Shown here in pieces: positions 24,490 through 35,641 of a stretch of 64,000 bases of DNA. The stretch comes from Pseudopithomyces maydicus. Taxonomy: Eukaryota > Ascomycota > Dothideomycetes > Pleosporales > Didymosphaeriaceae. The stretch spans positions 62,001 to 126,000 of the forward strand of contig JANTUC010000005.1 in NCBI GenBank assembly GCA_026873275.1. Direction: 5' to 3'. The first letter of the stretch is position 1. Each line of letters starts with the position of its first letter. The notes beneath the pieces are model-generated. The model saw only the letters and a program-made list of their open reading frames with translations. It had not been told where the DNA came from and did not search any database. The translations under genes were made by a program, and so were the position numbers.

Positions 24490-25215
24490 CTAAAATCTCG
24501 ACGAGAACTCCCCATCCTTCGGCTCCGTCCGCTCGAAGCCAAGAAGCTGCACAAAGTCGAAAGCTCGCGGATACAGATACTGTATGCACACAGGATTGTG
24601 GCCTTCGCTTTCCGTCGCCGATACCAGATACACGTGGGCCAAGCCCTCTGTGTCCTCGTACTCTAATGGCTCTTCCCACTCTTCCAGATTATCCATCATC
24701 ATCATCACGGAGTCGATGACGTCTTCATCGACCACGATGCACGCGAGGAAGCGCGAGCTATTGTCTGGCTGCTCTTCGCCAGACTCGATCCATTGGACGA
24801 ATCTCCTGCGCAAGCTTCAGCATCGCGCCAGCTACTTATACATACAGAGGGGCTTTTTCAGGACGAGTCTCGGAACAACTTACTCGCGTACTTGGTCGAC
24901 GGTGGCGCCATCTAAGTCTGCGTCGGATTGCACCGCGTAGTCCACTCGGGGAAGTTGGTCTTTGTACCTATCATCCCGGCTAAGAGTTCGCTCCACGTTG
25001 GCTTTGAAGTAGGTCATGAAGCGGTCCCATTGTTCGTCGTTGCCGTATGTGGTGCGGTAGATACGGAAGCCGTACGGGTTGGTGGTATTAGAATGGTCGC
25101 CGAAATATAGTTTTCGACGCGAGGGCCCTACGCCGACGACTATGTGGCCTTTTCGCTCTGGCTGGGCTGCTTCATCGGGCGACTGGGTGGACTGACCTTG
25201 GATCTGGGGAGGCAT
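24490..25215 (-). CDS. Fungal protein of unknown function, 215 residues
   Basis: Exon 1 (25215-24884) and exon 2 (24805-24490) are joined over a 78-nt intron (GTAAGT...GCGCAG), keeping frame through QVRERFVQW. There is no signal peptide or TM segment. Residues 1-25 are low complexity (MPPQIQGQSTQSPDEAAQPE). The body contains VGVGPSRRKLYFGD, GFRIYRTTYGNDEQWDRFM and ESEGHNPVCIQYL, with an acidic C-terminal half (EEWEEPLEYEDTEG). I think it belongs to an expanded ascomycete-only family but cannot name it. Base composition is normal for the window and both splice sites are good, so the gene is probably real. Function unknown. Confidence 0.75.
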
Positions 25216-26206
25216 GGGTATTGGATCTGGGGCTTGGGGGGAGTGGACATGGTTGCTTGTGATGGTGAGTGCGGGTGCCTGGTTTCTTCAATGCACGACT
25301 TCTTCTCGCCGGGACTGAGCTAAATAGAGGCTGTGTTTAGGTATGAAGCGGGCACTACGATCACGGAGAATCTGTCGGGGTACTGGGTTAGGCAAAGTCG
25401 ATTCGGGCGGTGTTGTCTACTAGAATGCGTGGGGCTTGGGTATGTGCAATGGGGCGTGGGCAATGGGGCGGGGCTGTTCGCGCGTTCTGATTGGTTCAAG
25501 ATCTCCGGATGACACCTCAGCCCCAAGTACTGAATGCACGCGCATTCAAGTACCCACCAATCTATTCGGTCTTGATCTGGATGGTCAGCGTAATACGCAA
25601 AATCTCTTAGCTTTGGAACAGCTGAGACACCAATTCTGCTTGTGCACTATGTTCTAACGGGCCTAGATATTATCTCTCGATACCCGGACATCCAGAGATA
25701 CCAGTACTGGACGGAGCTTTCTAAATCGAAGGCTCGGTATAGAAGCCCACATAATACAGAAATATAAAAGAAGCATGTTGGAATATCTACCATCATATAG
25801 TGTCTCAACGTGCTAATGTGAATTAAAAGTTATGACTGTTCGGACTATCGGACTACGCCTTGGGGGCTGACTATTGGGCGTAACATTGGCACTTCTCGAT
25901 ATGTGATTGTGCACCCTGCAAATACCCTACCGTGCATCATGACACCCCGTTGTCCGGCGGCACAGTCTTGGTGGATACTGTGGTCATCGCCCTTGATTTT
26001 AAGATTTATATGAAAAGAGAGGCAGGACCAACTTATATCAGTGACTGCCATTGATCTGCTCATTACTCTGTGTAGTGTTTGATTCTCACCATAGTCGTTC
26101 TTTTTTTATTTATTCACTGGAATTCTTGCGTGGATCGCAACTACTACCATACTGTTTTTCTATCAATTTTTTGGTGTGAACTAAGCCTTCTACGCGGTTT
26201 TCCAGT
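25216..26206. other. Intergenic, 1 kb, moving into AT-rich DNA
   Basis: No gene supported. The part after about 25600 becomes visibly AT-richer. The upstream region of the basic-repeat secreted protein begins here. Confidence 0.5.
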
Positions 26207-28379
26207 ATGCGCATATCATTTCTGAATGGAATTGTGCTGTCCCTGGGGTATATCGCGGTACTCAGCACACTTGCTTTTCCTTCTGTCGGGTATGTCTTTC
26301 GATATGTTGCTTTGTAGCTAATATGACTCACACGAATCAAGGCCGCAAGATGTTTCACAAAGAATTGAGGGTATTGGAAGTCACGATCTTGTTGGGTACC
26401 TAGAATCTCGCTCCCCAAGAGCCAGAGGCGGTTCAAGGCCAGGACGCTCACGTCCTAGCCGGCCATCTAAGAAGAAGACTCCTGCGAAAAAGAAAACATC
26501 CACCAAAAAGAAGACTGCCACTAAAAAGAAATCACCTGCCAGGAAGAAGACATCTACCAGAAAGAAGACTTCAGCTAGGAAGAAAGCACCTGCCAGGAAG
26601 AAGACCACTACCAGGAAGAAATCCCCCGTGAAAAAGCGCCCAACGAAGAAGCGCCCAACGAAGAAGCGCCCGACGAAGAAGCGCCCGACGAAGAAGCGCC
26701 CTACGAAGAAGCGCCCTACATCAAAGAAACCGACACCCACTCGGCCAGCACGACCTACAAGCGCAAAGCCTAAGTCGTCAGCTATCAAGCTACTCCCATT
26801 ATCACTCCCTCCAAGACCCACCAAAGCAACCAATGTTTGTCTCTTATCTGGCATAGACTGTCATGCCGACTCCAAAAGGAGTGAGGTAAATTTGGATGTC
26901 ATAGCCCAGCCGCCTCAACTACACTCCTTACAAAAACGAAGTCGAGGGTTTACAGTTCCTCTGAAGTCTGGAAAGCTCGAATTAACGGATAAGGATTACT
27001 ATACATCGGGGCGACTGGAAAAAGGCGATGCTGGGGCCAGGTGGGATGAAGAGTGGGTCGATTACGTATCGCTTGGTTTGGATAACACCAAAGTTAAGCT
27101 ATACAAGAAGAGACCGTTGAACTTGCAACAGCAACAAGGTTCGGAAAGAGATTATGTAACTGAACATATCCTTGAAGTAGGTGCCTCGAAGCCGGTCAAT
27201 TCATTTAAAAGTGCTAAGATGTTGTAGCTTCAAAGCATGGCTCGATTCATTGAAGCACTTACCCAAACGATAAGCGAGGGAAATCCCTCACCGATCCCGT
27301 TAAGTGTCACTGTCGATGGTCAGTGGTTCACTGATTGGTGGAATAAAGATATTCAAACCGAAATCGACTCCCGCAAGCCGACCTTCAAGGGATACCAGAA
27401 CAGCGCCGCTGCTGATCATAAGGACAAATCGATAAACGATATTATCTTTGAAGCCTTTGGATCGAAGCGTAATGTGGAAGATTTCCTCATTTGCGAAGAT
27501 GGTATCAACGGTTTCAAAGCGAAGTTGTGGATGGATAAAGGCGTCTCTCAAGATTGGGAGAAGGACGCACCGAAAGCTGCTAAAGCTTTTATTCCCCCAG
27601 AGGATTATCTAAGTGTCATTCGTACCGTGAGTACTCTCGTTACTCCGCCTTTTCTCGGCATGACTAATTTACATAGACACTTGCGGTCTACCACTACATG
27701 GAGCTCTCGCAGGTACAGAAGAAGCTGCATTCCAGTATTGAGAACGTCAGAACTGAGCTCGGAAACATTCCGCATTTGACCAATAATCAGCTTCCCAAAA
27801 CGATCCAGGGCAATGACGTAGATCTTGCGGCTCTTTGGATAGAATTCATGGACAAGCAGCTCGCCAGATTCGTGCAGAAAGGAAAAGATGTGCTAAATGA
27901 TATGATTACACTAGGTTTGAAAGAGTTTAAAGCAGAGCTAGTGATCATGGAAACGTGGCTAAAGAAAATGTCCACGTCCTTGCCTGATGCTGTCAAGAAG
28001 AAACACAACGATGCTGTTAATAAACATACGCTTGCGGTACAGGCGCTGAAAGGCAAAGAGAAAACGAGGGACATTGATCTCAAAAAGTACAATGATGAGC
28101 TGGATAAAATTGAGAAAAAGTTCAACAATGTCAAAGCTGACATTGACAAAGAAAAAGAAAAAGCCTGGTACACCATACAAGGCAGCACAGAGGCAACTGA
28201 CAAACGCAAAAGCGGCAGTCACGCGTGCGGAGAAGGCAGTCGGTGTTGCTCGGCGCGATGCTCTGGAACATGATAAAGCCGGCCTCCCGAAACAGATTAG
28301 AGATTGGAAAGCTTTCATTGCACAGTTGGAAAAGTACAAGACCGAAAGCAGATCGATCAAGGTCTTGAGGGCGCAGTGA
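26207..28379 (+). CDS. Secreted Lys/Arg-repeat and coiled-coil protein of unknown function, one frameshift
   Basis: Exons 26207-26289, 26342-27176, 27228-27626 and 27677-28379 read on from a signal peptide (about residues 1-24, ending LSTLAFPS). Residues 50-150 are a very basic repeat region: about ten AKKKT/TRKKS-like units, then about six RPTKK units (15-nt repeats at 26634-26725). A non-repetitive domain follows with LELTDKDYYTSGRLEKGD, VDGQWFTDWWNKDI and SVIRT. The last 220 residues are a charged helical coiled coil (KKYNDELDKIEKKFNNVKAD). Near 28105-28165, in an A-rich stretch, the frame must move by +1 to continue as AAQRQLTNAKAAVTRAEKAV and end at 28379. Without the shift it stops at 28273. 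This may be an error, a non-canonical intron or a true lesion. I recognise no family, and nuclear-like basic repeats behind a signal peptide are odd. Confidence 0.7.
26634..26725 (+). repeat. 15-bp coding repeat encoding RPTKK
   Basis: About six tandem copies of CGCCCAACGAAGAAG with third-base changes (CCA, CCG, CCT; ACG constant). The changes are silent, which suggests selection on the repeated peptide. On the reverse strand it makes a meaningless FFVGR repeat frame. Confidence 0.9.
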
Positions 28380-30023
28380 GGGGATTATCTTTGGGCTCTC
28401 AATCTTATTGCTATCAAGAGAAATATGTAAGTCTCGATGTCAGTTACTACAGTAAATAGATTGCAAACGTTTTTCTTCTGGGTGTAAAACACAATAATTA
28501 TTTTTACTCGAGAGCCTAAATCTATAAACAATTATCAGTATACTATCCTATCAGAGCAACATAGTCATTAGATATCTATAGACTGGAATTGCACGAGCTA
28601 GAGTAAAGCTTTCTGAACAAAAAATATTTCGTCGTGTTTACATTTACAAGAGACTCGGGAACCTTGAAGACAGGATTGGACAGAACTCTGATTGCTGGAA
28701 AATCCAACATTTCGCAAACCCAGGAAATGATGGGCTTGTTCTATGAGCTCACGCTGATATAAGCTCCATTCAAAAGAGAATAGCAACCAAATAGATTATG
28801 GTAGAATAGTAGATTAGAAAGCTCAGTAAGCTACTGATTCTATTGTCTGGTTGGATCGATTACATAATTACTTATTAATAGTTAACCTAAGCCCCATAGT
28901 AGTAATTATTACAAATGTTCTCTCCAAGAGTTCTTTAGATATTTTAGCAGGACTCTTTAAACTCCGTTCAAGCCTCGGTGAACGTAGGGGATGATCAGGG
29001 TTTATCGAGCTACCAGCTCGTTTAATACCACGCTTTTAAGATAGTACAAGAGAGCCAACTAGAAACACGAAACAGGAAACAAGAGACCTCAATTAGCTAT
29101 CGCCGATCATTATTCCCAATCTGTTCTCTACTCTGATAATTTATCGCGTAAGAACCGAGCGGTTCTGGAATTTTACTATCGAGAAGGGATGCATCCCATA
29201 CGATTAAACTGTATATGCATAATACCATGTTGAATGAAGGCTAATTCTTGCGTATCGGGGATATACCGCTTACGTACGAGAACTGTTTGGGCTTCCAAGT
29301 TCAGCCAAGAGGATCTCACACAGGGTACCAACGTGGTCTGTCCATAGGATCAATATCCGTGAGATCCCTGCTAGATACGAGTTCGATAAAAGTATCAGAG
29401 CTCACGGAGGTGACACTTCATTGCCCGTATCGCGGGTCATTCGATAACAACGCCTAGACATTCTTGGTACTCTATGCGTGAGCCTTTCCATCCATGACCG
29501 AAAACTCAGTTCCGTCCAGGTGTCGCCTAATCCAAAGATCTTATATCCATATCTGTCCGTTGCTGATTGCTATATTTATTTAACTTATATCATAGCTCAT
29601 CCACAGAACACACTGGTAGGTGATGTAGAATCTTTATTGTAGCGATGAAACCTACAGGGAAAAAGTAGAGCGTAAAGCACCTTTTGCTTATTCCATCGCG
29701 ATTCCGATAGGATTTATTGAATGAGGATGAAGGAGCTTCAACAGTGAGTCAGGCTCTAGGCAGAAGGTATTGCCGACCGCTAACAGGAATTAGGTTTAGA
29801 ATTTGAACGTTCTTACTTTTTTATCTTACATTATACGGGAAACTTCCTGTTTAGTAGATTCGTATTACGCTCAAATTCAGCCACAACATTCCTTCATTCA
29901 CTCGCGTACGGATCTATCGGCGCGATATGAGTCGACGCGAGTCCTTATAAAGCGATTGAGTATTCACCTGTATAGTTCAAACGCATCAGCACCAACCTAC
30001 GAGCTCGGCTAATAAAGTTCAAA
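28380..30023. other. AT-rich gene-poor block, 1.6 kb
   Basis: Markedly AT-rich compared with the gene blocks (for example 28440-28620 and 28850-28960). No gene, no transposon open frame and no clear terminal repeats. It could be RIP-degraded DNA; this is inference. Confidence 0.55.
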
Positions 30024-30806
30024 ATGCAGCTCTCTGTTTTCTCCTCGCTTGCTCTTTTCTTTGGTGTAAGCCTCGGGAGTGTTATTCCTGCGAAGGACAT
30101 CAACCATGCCGAAATATTCGCTGCCAACGTAACCTCTCCAGGGAACGGCGGAATTTCAGCGCAAAGGAATGGCAATTTTGTCATAGTAAACCAGTGCTAC
30201 TACGATGTATACGTTTGGTAAGACTGCTAACTATGATGAGACGAACGTAAACTGACAGTATTCAGGGAAGCATGGAATAACTATCAGTCAAACATGTTCG
30301 TTATAAAGGCTCGATCGCCCTTTCGAAAAGAGTTCGTCACATCCTATGCGGGATGCACGAACAATTGTGGTGTTACGTACAAAGTCACGAAAACACCAAA
30401 CATCGCAGGTGGGCAAGGAGGTAATCAGGTTCAGTTCGAATACAGCTCCAGAGATGGCATATTGTACTATGACATCTCTTTTGTGGATTGTGCGAAGAAC
30501 CTTGGCTATCGTACGGGAGATGCAAGCAACTGCCCTGCATGGGATCAAGGAATCCGCATCGATGGCCAGGCTGGGTTTGGTTGCAGGACTATGGAATGTC
30601 GCGCTAGAGATATGTGCATGTGAGTATTTTAACTTTACAACACCGTACACTCTGTGTCTAATAAATTCTGCAGTGGCGATGGCACAGGCGCGTACTACAT
30701 TGATCAACCGGCGATCAAATGGGGACTTGGAGAGCCCGTTGGAACCTGTCCTACGCTCTCCATGGAGGTATATAACCGCCTCTGCGCTTCCAACCCAGAT
30801 CTCTGA
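30024..30806 (+). CDS. Secreted BYS1-type (antigenic thaumatin-like) protein
   Basis: Exons 30024-30217, 30266-30619 and 30674-30806 give 226 residues. Residues 1-19 are a signal peptide (MQLSVFSSLALFFGVSLGS). The mature part has NGNFVIVNQCYYDVYVWEAW, CTNNCGVTYKVTK and VQFEYSSRDGILYYDISFVD. It ends with cysteines in CPAW, GCRTMEC, MCIGDG, GTCPTLS and LCAS. The order is that of the Blastomyces yeast-phase protein/thaumatin-like family of ascomycetes: an N-terminal NxCxxxVYVW-like strand, then an FEYtxxxxxLYYDISxVD block. Several members are secreted antigens or candidate effectors; the molecular function is unknown. The neighbour on the right is a convergent AA9 gene. Confidence 0.85.
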
Positions 30807-31040
30807 GCTGAGAAGACCAACTTCACGGATATGGATCTGGCGATTCCAAGAACTAATAGTCACGTGATTTCATAATGGGCTGAATCGGGGAATAGAAGGA
30901 TTGGAATTCAGAGCGCATGAGTCTGCTACGTTCCTTCGGTGTAAACAGTGAAGAGCCATTGCAATAGGAATTCGCGTGTATATAGTTTCACAAATCCACT
31001 CAGCACTCAAGACCATCTAGGCTTTACTCCTCCAAAAAGC

Positions 31041-31775
31041 TCAAACCCGCGCTCTGCCGCCAGTCCAGACAGTATGCTTTCCAATGTTCGTGTAAGGGTA
31101 GCTCTTAGCACCGTAGATGAAAAACCGAAGCGCCGGGTCGTTCGAGTCGTAAAGACCTGGAATCTTGACCAGTGGGCCTGGCTTGCCTTGACCGCCACCC
31201 GTAACCTCGATCTGTGCGCACTCGTAGTAGAACTCAGTATCGCCACTCTGAGCACCATGAATAGCAATGTGTTCGATGCGAACAAGGTACTGTCCAGCTG
31301 GGGTATCCTTAGGGATCGTGAACTGCACCCTAGCCTTATCCCACGTGCACCAATCCGTGTCCGAAAGGCCGCCGTTGGGACCACGGCAGATTATCTCCTG
31401 GTGCACCTTGAACCAATCGCCGTCTCCTTTATATTGGCGAACATCACCAGGGGCCTTTGACATGTGGATCGTCAATGGGCCTGGGTGTTTCATCGTGGCG
31501 TAGTACCACAGCTCAAAGCCGAGAGTGTCGCCGGCAGCAAGTTTGGCGACCTTTGTCTTTCCCGCGTTTGCAAACGACCCTGAGTTGCAGCGGAAATCAT
31601 CGCTAGGCTGCAAAAACTGCTTGGTAGGCATGATGCCGTTGCTGTTCTCGCGGATGTACTCCCAGTCTCCTGAGAGTTTGCCACCGACGATGACCTTGCT
31701 GAATCGATAATGCGCCTGAGCGAGATCCGCCAGGGAGAGACCGAAAATGGCCAGAGTTCCAAAGTTGAAAATCAT
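31041..31775 (-). CDS. AA9 lytic polysaccharide monooxygenase
   Basis: One exon of 244 residues. The signal peptide ends AQA, leaving His22 as the mature N-terminus, one ligand of the copper histidine brace. The second brace ligand is His97 (MKHPGPL). The axial Tyr is Tyr183 (EFYYECAQIEV). His173 (EHIAIHGA) fits the second-sphere His. In classical AA9 enzymes a Gln precedes the Tyr by two residues (QFY); here it is Glu181 (EFY). GGGQGKPGPLVKIPGLYDSN is the family's usual C-terminal segment. There is no CBM1 or linker. Expected role: copper-dependent oxidative cleavage of cellulose or related glucans outside the cell. The antisense open frame over this gene is a shadow. Confidence 0.93.
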   Translation of the reverse strand: MIFNFGTLAIFGLSLADLAQAHYRFSKVIVGGKLSGDWEYIRENSNGIMPTKQFLQPSDDFRCNSGSFANAGKTKVAKLAAGDTLGFELWYYATMKHPGPLTIHMSKAPGDVRQYKGDGDWFKVHQEIICRGPNGGLSDTDWCTWDKARVQFTIPKDTPAGQYLVRIEHIAIHGAQSGDTEFYYECAQIEVTGGGQGKPGPLVKIPGLYDSNDPALRFFIYGAKSYPYTNIGKHTVWTGGRARV

Positions 31776-33943
31776 CTTGCTTTATCTAAAAGTATTCGCT
31801 GGTTGGAGCAAAACAAAGTGTTGAAAGAATGCTACCTCTGGGATAAGAAGTGAACAATACGAGATCTCAATGCCATTTTATATCCGAATACATGTCTGCT
31901 CTTCTAGCGTTGAATACATTCAACCATCTTGTTGTTGCATAACACTGATTTAATATTTTCCGATATTGATTAAACTGTAACATCCATGGTACCTTAGCCG
32001 AGACTGTAACCGAGATCCTATCTTGATCGATTGCCGACGACAACTCGTCCCGGGTAATTATAAACAAAGACTAAGACAGCTGCTATAGCGAAGATACGCT
32101 AAGAAGAAAGCGGGCTTCAAATGAAAGCGCCTTGACTTTGCACATTGGCAGCTTGGCACAATGCTCTTATTCACGGATAGCGACTCGATGGCCTCCGCTT
32201 ATAGTTTGAATGGAAAACGGTAGCCGATTAGGCAGAAGAAAATGTGATAATGCAGCTCTGTGACTGAGTTCGATTGGATTAACTCCCGTCTACTGGACAC
32301 TATTCTCTACATGACCGTATCGCAATTGAGCAAGATTGAAACTGGTTTTATCATCTTTCTGTATCATCGAGCTGGACAACAAATGTTCGTAGAATTATTC
32401 CTCATGATGGCAGGCAACAGGCGGTTCGCATGCATTGGAAAGGCTACCAGGGATGGAAGCGTAGGCCTTGCTCATGATGCTTACTGCATGCGGGTCTTTA
32501 CCAGTCACTCTACGCTCTTCTTTCCTGGGTCTTTTTCTTACTCTGGCAGAATACACCTCTTTCGAATGAGAGTGGTCATTCGGGATCTGAACCGCAATAT
32601 AGCAAACTATCATCGGTCACTTTACGCTTTCTGTAATACCCTCTATAGCCGGGAGGGAGACGGACTATACTCTCTTTGTGCGGATCCGTAGACATCAAGC
32701 GAATCGGGTGGCCGATTCATTTTTCCTATCTTTGCTGACTTCGTCATTATACCTCCAAGTCATCGGGTCATTTACGGGAAAGACGAAGCCATTACCCTTT
32801 GGCTGATTTGCCTTTACCTAGGGTCGATATGACCTATCTAAACCCTCGCGTTGATATTGAATGACTGAACATTTATAACAAATTGTTTACTGTGAGGATT
32901 AGATTCTTTCACGGCAAAATCTCTCAAGTTGTTTAGGATTGGTTCACTAATCCCGAGAGTCTTTTGGTCAAAAGTGGAGAATGTGATTACTCTAAGAAAG
33001 CTGTTGGGGTTTATTTTGCTCCAGGAATTCTGGACGTCCATTGTAACCTGTTGTGTTTTCTATTTATGTTGTCCTGTCCAGGGAAGAAATAATGGATAAC
33101 ATTGGCACCAAGTGCCCGTTTGAAGTAGAACTATCTATGTTTACAATCTTCTTCTGCTAGAGCTTTGTGCTTGCCTTGATCCCCAAAGTAATTTGAGGAA
33201 GTGAGGAAAATGGGATGAAATTCCTTTAATATATTGAATGGCTTTTTCTGTTTGGCAGGATTTTCAAGTTCTGTGATCCTGCTACCCCCTCGCTGACATG
33301 CTTCCACTCCCCTTTTTTCGTAGTGGGAGTTGACTTAAAAGAAGATGATGTAGAACTTCAAGTAATTCTGGTGGATTACTTAGATGTAGGCCTTGGAGAA
33401 TTAGAAAAAGTCCCCTATTATCCGCGAAAAATAAATTTGGGTGAATAGATGAAGTGGAGTCTTTGAGTTGTCACTGAGCCGAATCCCTTCGGCTCATCCT
33501 TTGTGGAAGATCTACCATTTTGCACGCGCCACGAGGATAACGACTATCCTTCTAGCCTGTGGCCTTCGCATCGAGCACCGTTCTGAACGACAATTACGCT
33601 TTCAGCATACTCGGTAACCACGCACTAATTGATGATGCTTTCGAAATTAATGTTACAAACACCAGCGTCAATCGGCACATATTTCTGAAATTGTTTCACG
33701 CCCAGTTGAAGTGACTGACATGTTTTGGAAGCACCGCCAGTAACACATAGCACGTTGATACTGCTCAAATCAGCATGTAGATAGGCATTTTTAAGGCTTT
33801 CAGAGTTTAAATTTAGATGTCAGCCTGGGGCGTACTGACTAGCGTGTCAGACTGGGGTGCAGCCTTAAGCTGTAACCGAGCCACCTTTGCCTCATCATTC
33901 TTAAATACATACTTTTTCATACCCTCCTAGACCACAGTCATGC
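31776..33943. other. AT-rich gene-poor block, 2.2 kb
   Basis: No supported gene. A 143-codon plus frame (32260-32691) has no family resemblance. The block mirrors the AT-rich DNA at 28.4-30.0 kb, so the thaumatin-like and AA9 genes form an island between two such blocks. Confidence 0.5.
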
Positions 33944-35641
33944 ATGATAGAGAGTTCAAATTGCAGCTTGGTATACCCCCAGAGTTTCCTAGAAAGGTGC
34001 GCTGTGTTCCATCAGTCCAATTTTGACACTTTCAACGTGTACAATACTAACTACTCAAGACAGTCAGATGGCAAATATTGTCATTACGCCGACGGTCTTG
34101 ATGATTGTCTTTGTGTCCAAATTAATTCAAGAGCGAGCATAGAAGATTGTCGATTCTATGGTCGCCCTGTCGAGCCTCTAGCTTTCTACTTGCCGTCGTT
34201 TCCCAATATCAATCAGCAGAAGCAGTCTCGACTTTACATTATTCCCAAGGAGATCCGAGATCTGATATTCGAATATGCTTTTGTTGATGACGGTGCCCCC
34301 TCGTTCAACTGCGATAACGAGTTCCGACGTAGCACTACCGGGACAATTCCCAGGGTGAAGTGTGGATGCACCCTCCTTCAAACCTGCAAAGCCGTATATG
34401 TAGAAGCATATCGCTTACCATTTCTACTGAACGGTACGTAATTTACCCGGCCTACTACTGGTTCACTCTCGATTTTCGCCTCTATACCGTGGCCATTATC
34501 CTAACTTAATTGGTAATCTTATAGGGTACCTGGCATACCGCACCAATCTCTATTACGGAAGAAACGGTGGCTCTAGGTTTAACAGTCCCTCGCGTCCAGA
34601 TCTAGAGCGAATCACTCCTGTAAGGTTGATTCGGATATCACCAGCGTCCCAAACTAAGTACATCATCAGTGGCAGTATGCTTTAATCCAACGAGTTGATC
34701 TTAGCCTGCAGCAATTCTCCATCGAAAGTCGGTTAGAAACAGAGACACAACTTTGGCAGCCGGCGTTGAGACATTCAGGTGCCTATGTTTCTCCCCGCTA
34801 CTATAACTCTTTACATTTCTTCACCGGCAGCGAGGAACCAGAAATAATTGCTCACAACTTTAGAATAGTCCCAGCAACAATCGAAGATTCTGCAAAAAGT
34901 CCCGAAGATGGCAACAAGGTAGTTATTCGACGATGGGACTTCGAGGATGAGACACGGATGGGCAATTACACTGCTGCCGCAATGGTAGCAAGAAAAATCA
35001 CTCATTTTACACTTCGCATGTCCCGGACCGACTGGTGGACCTGGGAAGACCATCCTAGCACTACGGATAGTGACAAACAACTCGCTCTAGATCCAGCTCT
35101 CGGTGGCCGCAAACCCAGACCATTGCTTCACGACATGGTTGTCCTGGCCAACATGCGTCGCGCCGGTCATCATCCTCCTTACGACGATTTACCAGTTGAG
35201 AACACAATCATATCACAGTTTATTCAGGACAACCCCAACCATCATTGGTATCATAGGCCAAACGATGGGACATGGGGCGCAGCGATCGGACTCATGCCAG
35301 ATCTCAAAACATTCGAGCTTGTACTCGAAACCTTCTCGCCAAAGAAACACCAACTTGAAATGGTTGTTGAGTGTGCTAAAACGTGGAAGTTTCCAATCAA
35401 AGACACAGATTGTGAGTTGGTATGCGACAACAAAATTAAGGAAATGCAGTGGCACCAATCTACCGGGGGTAATGGGACCGTTTCTCATGATGGTGGAGAC
35501 GCTTCACAGGAGACTAGAGATGATCCCGAAGCGAGTGAGGATGCATTGCTTTCAGGTGGAAATGAACCTTGGTACCATGATTGCACCGAATTCGAAGTCA
35601 GGGTTGTTCGGTTTCGGCGGAGGAAGGTAGAAGAGAGGTAA
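33944..35641 (+). CDS. F-box-like fungal protein of unknown function
   Basis: Exons 33944-34433, 34525-34619 and 34670-35641 give 518 residues. The second intron (34620-34669, GTAAGG...ATCAG) was chosen because it yields the continuous ERITPWQYALIQRVDLS. Residues 86-165 hold an F-box-like stretch, IIPKEIRDLIFEYAF, then LLQTCKAVYVEAYRLPFLLNGYLAYR. This is the layout of a large ascomycete family whose N-terminus resembles F-box or 2EXR motifs. The rest includes ITHFTLRMSRTDWWTWED and LMPDLKTFELVLETF. The C-terminus (about 455-518) is acidic and then basic (VRFRRRKVEER). F-box proteins recruit targets to SCF ubiquitin ligases, but no target or Skp1 link is shown here. The first 80 residues may be wrong if the true start is downstream. 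Confidence 0.75.

Noticed and set aside
26381..26854. Minus-strand FFVGR repeat frame
   Set aside because: Mirror image of the RPTKK coding repeat on the plus strand, which alone has a signal peptide and exon continuity.
30948..31460. Plus-strand open frame of 170 codons
   Set aside because: Antisense to the AA9 gene.
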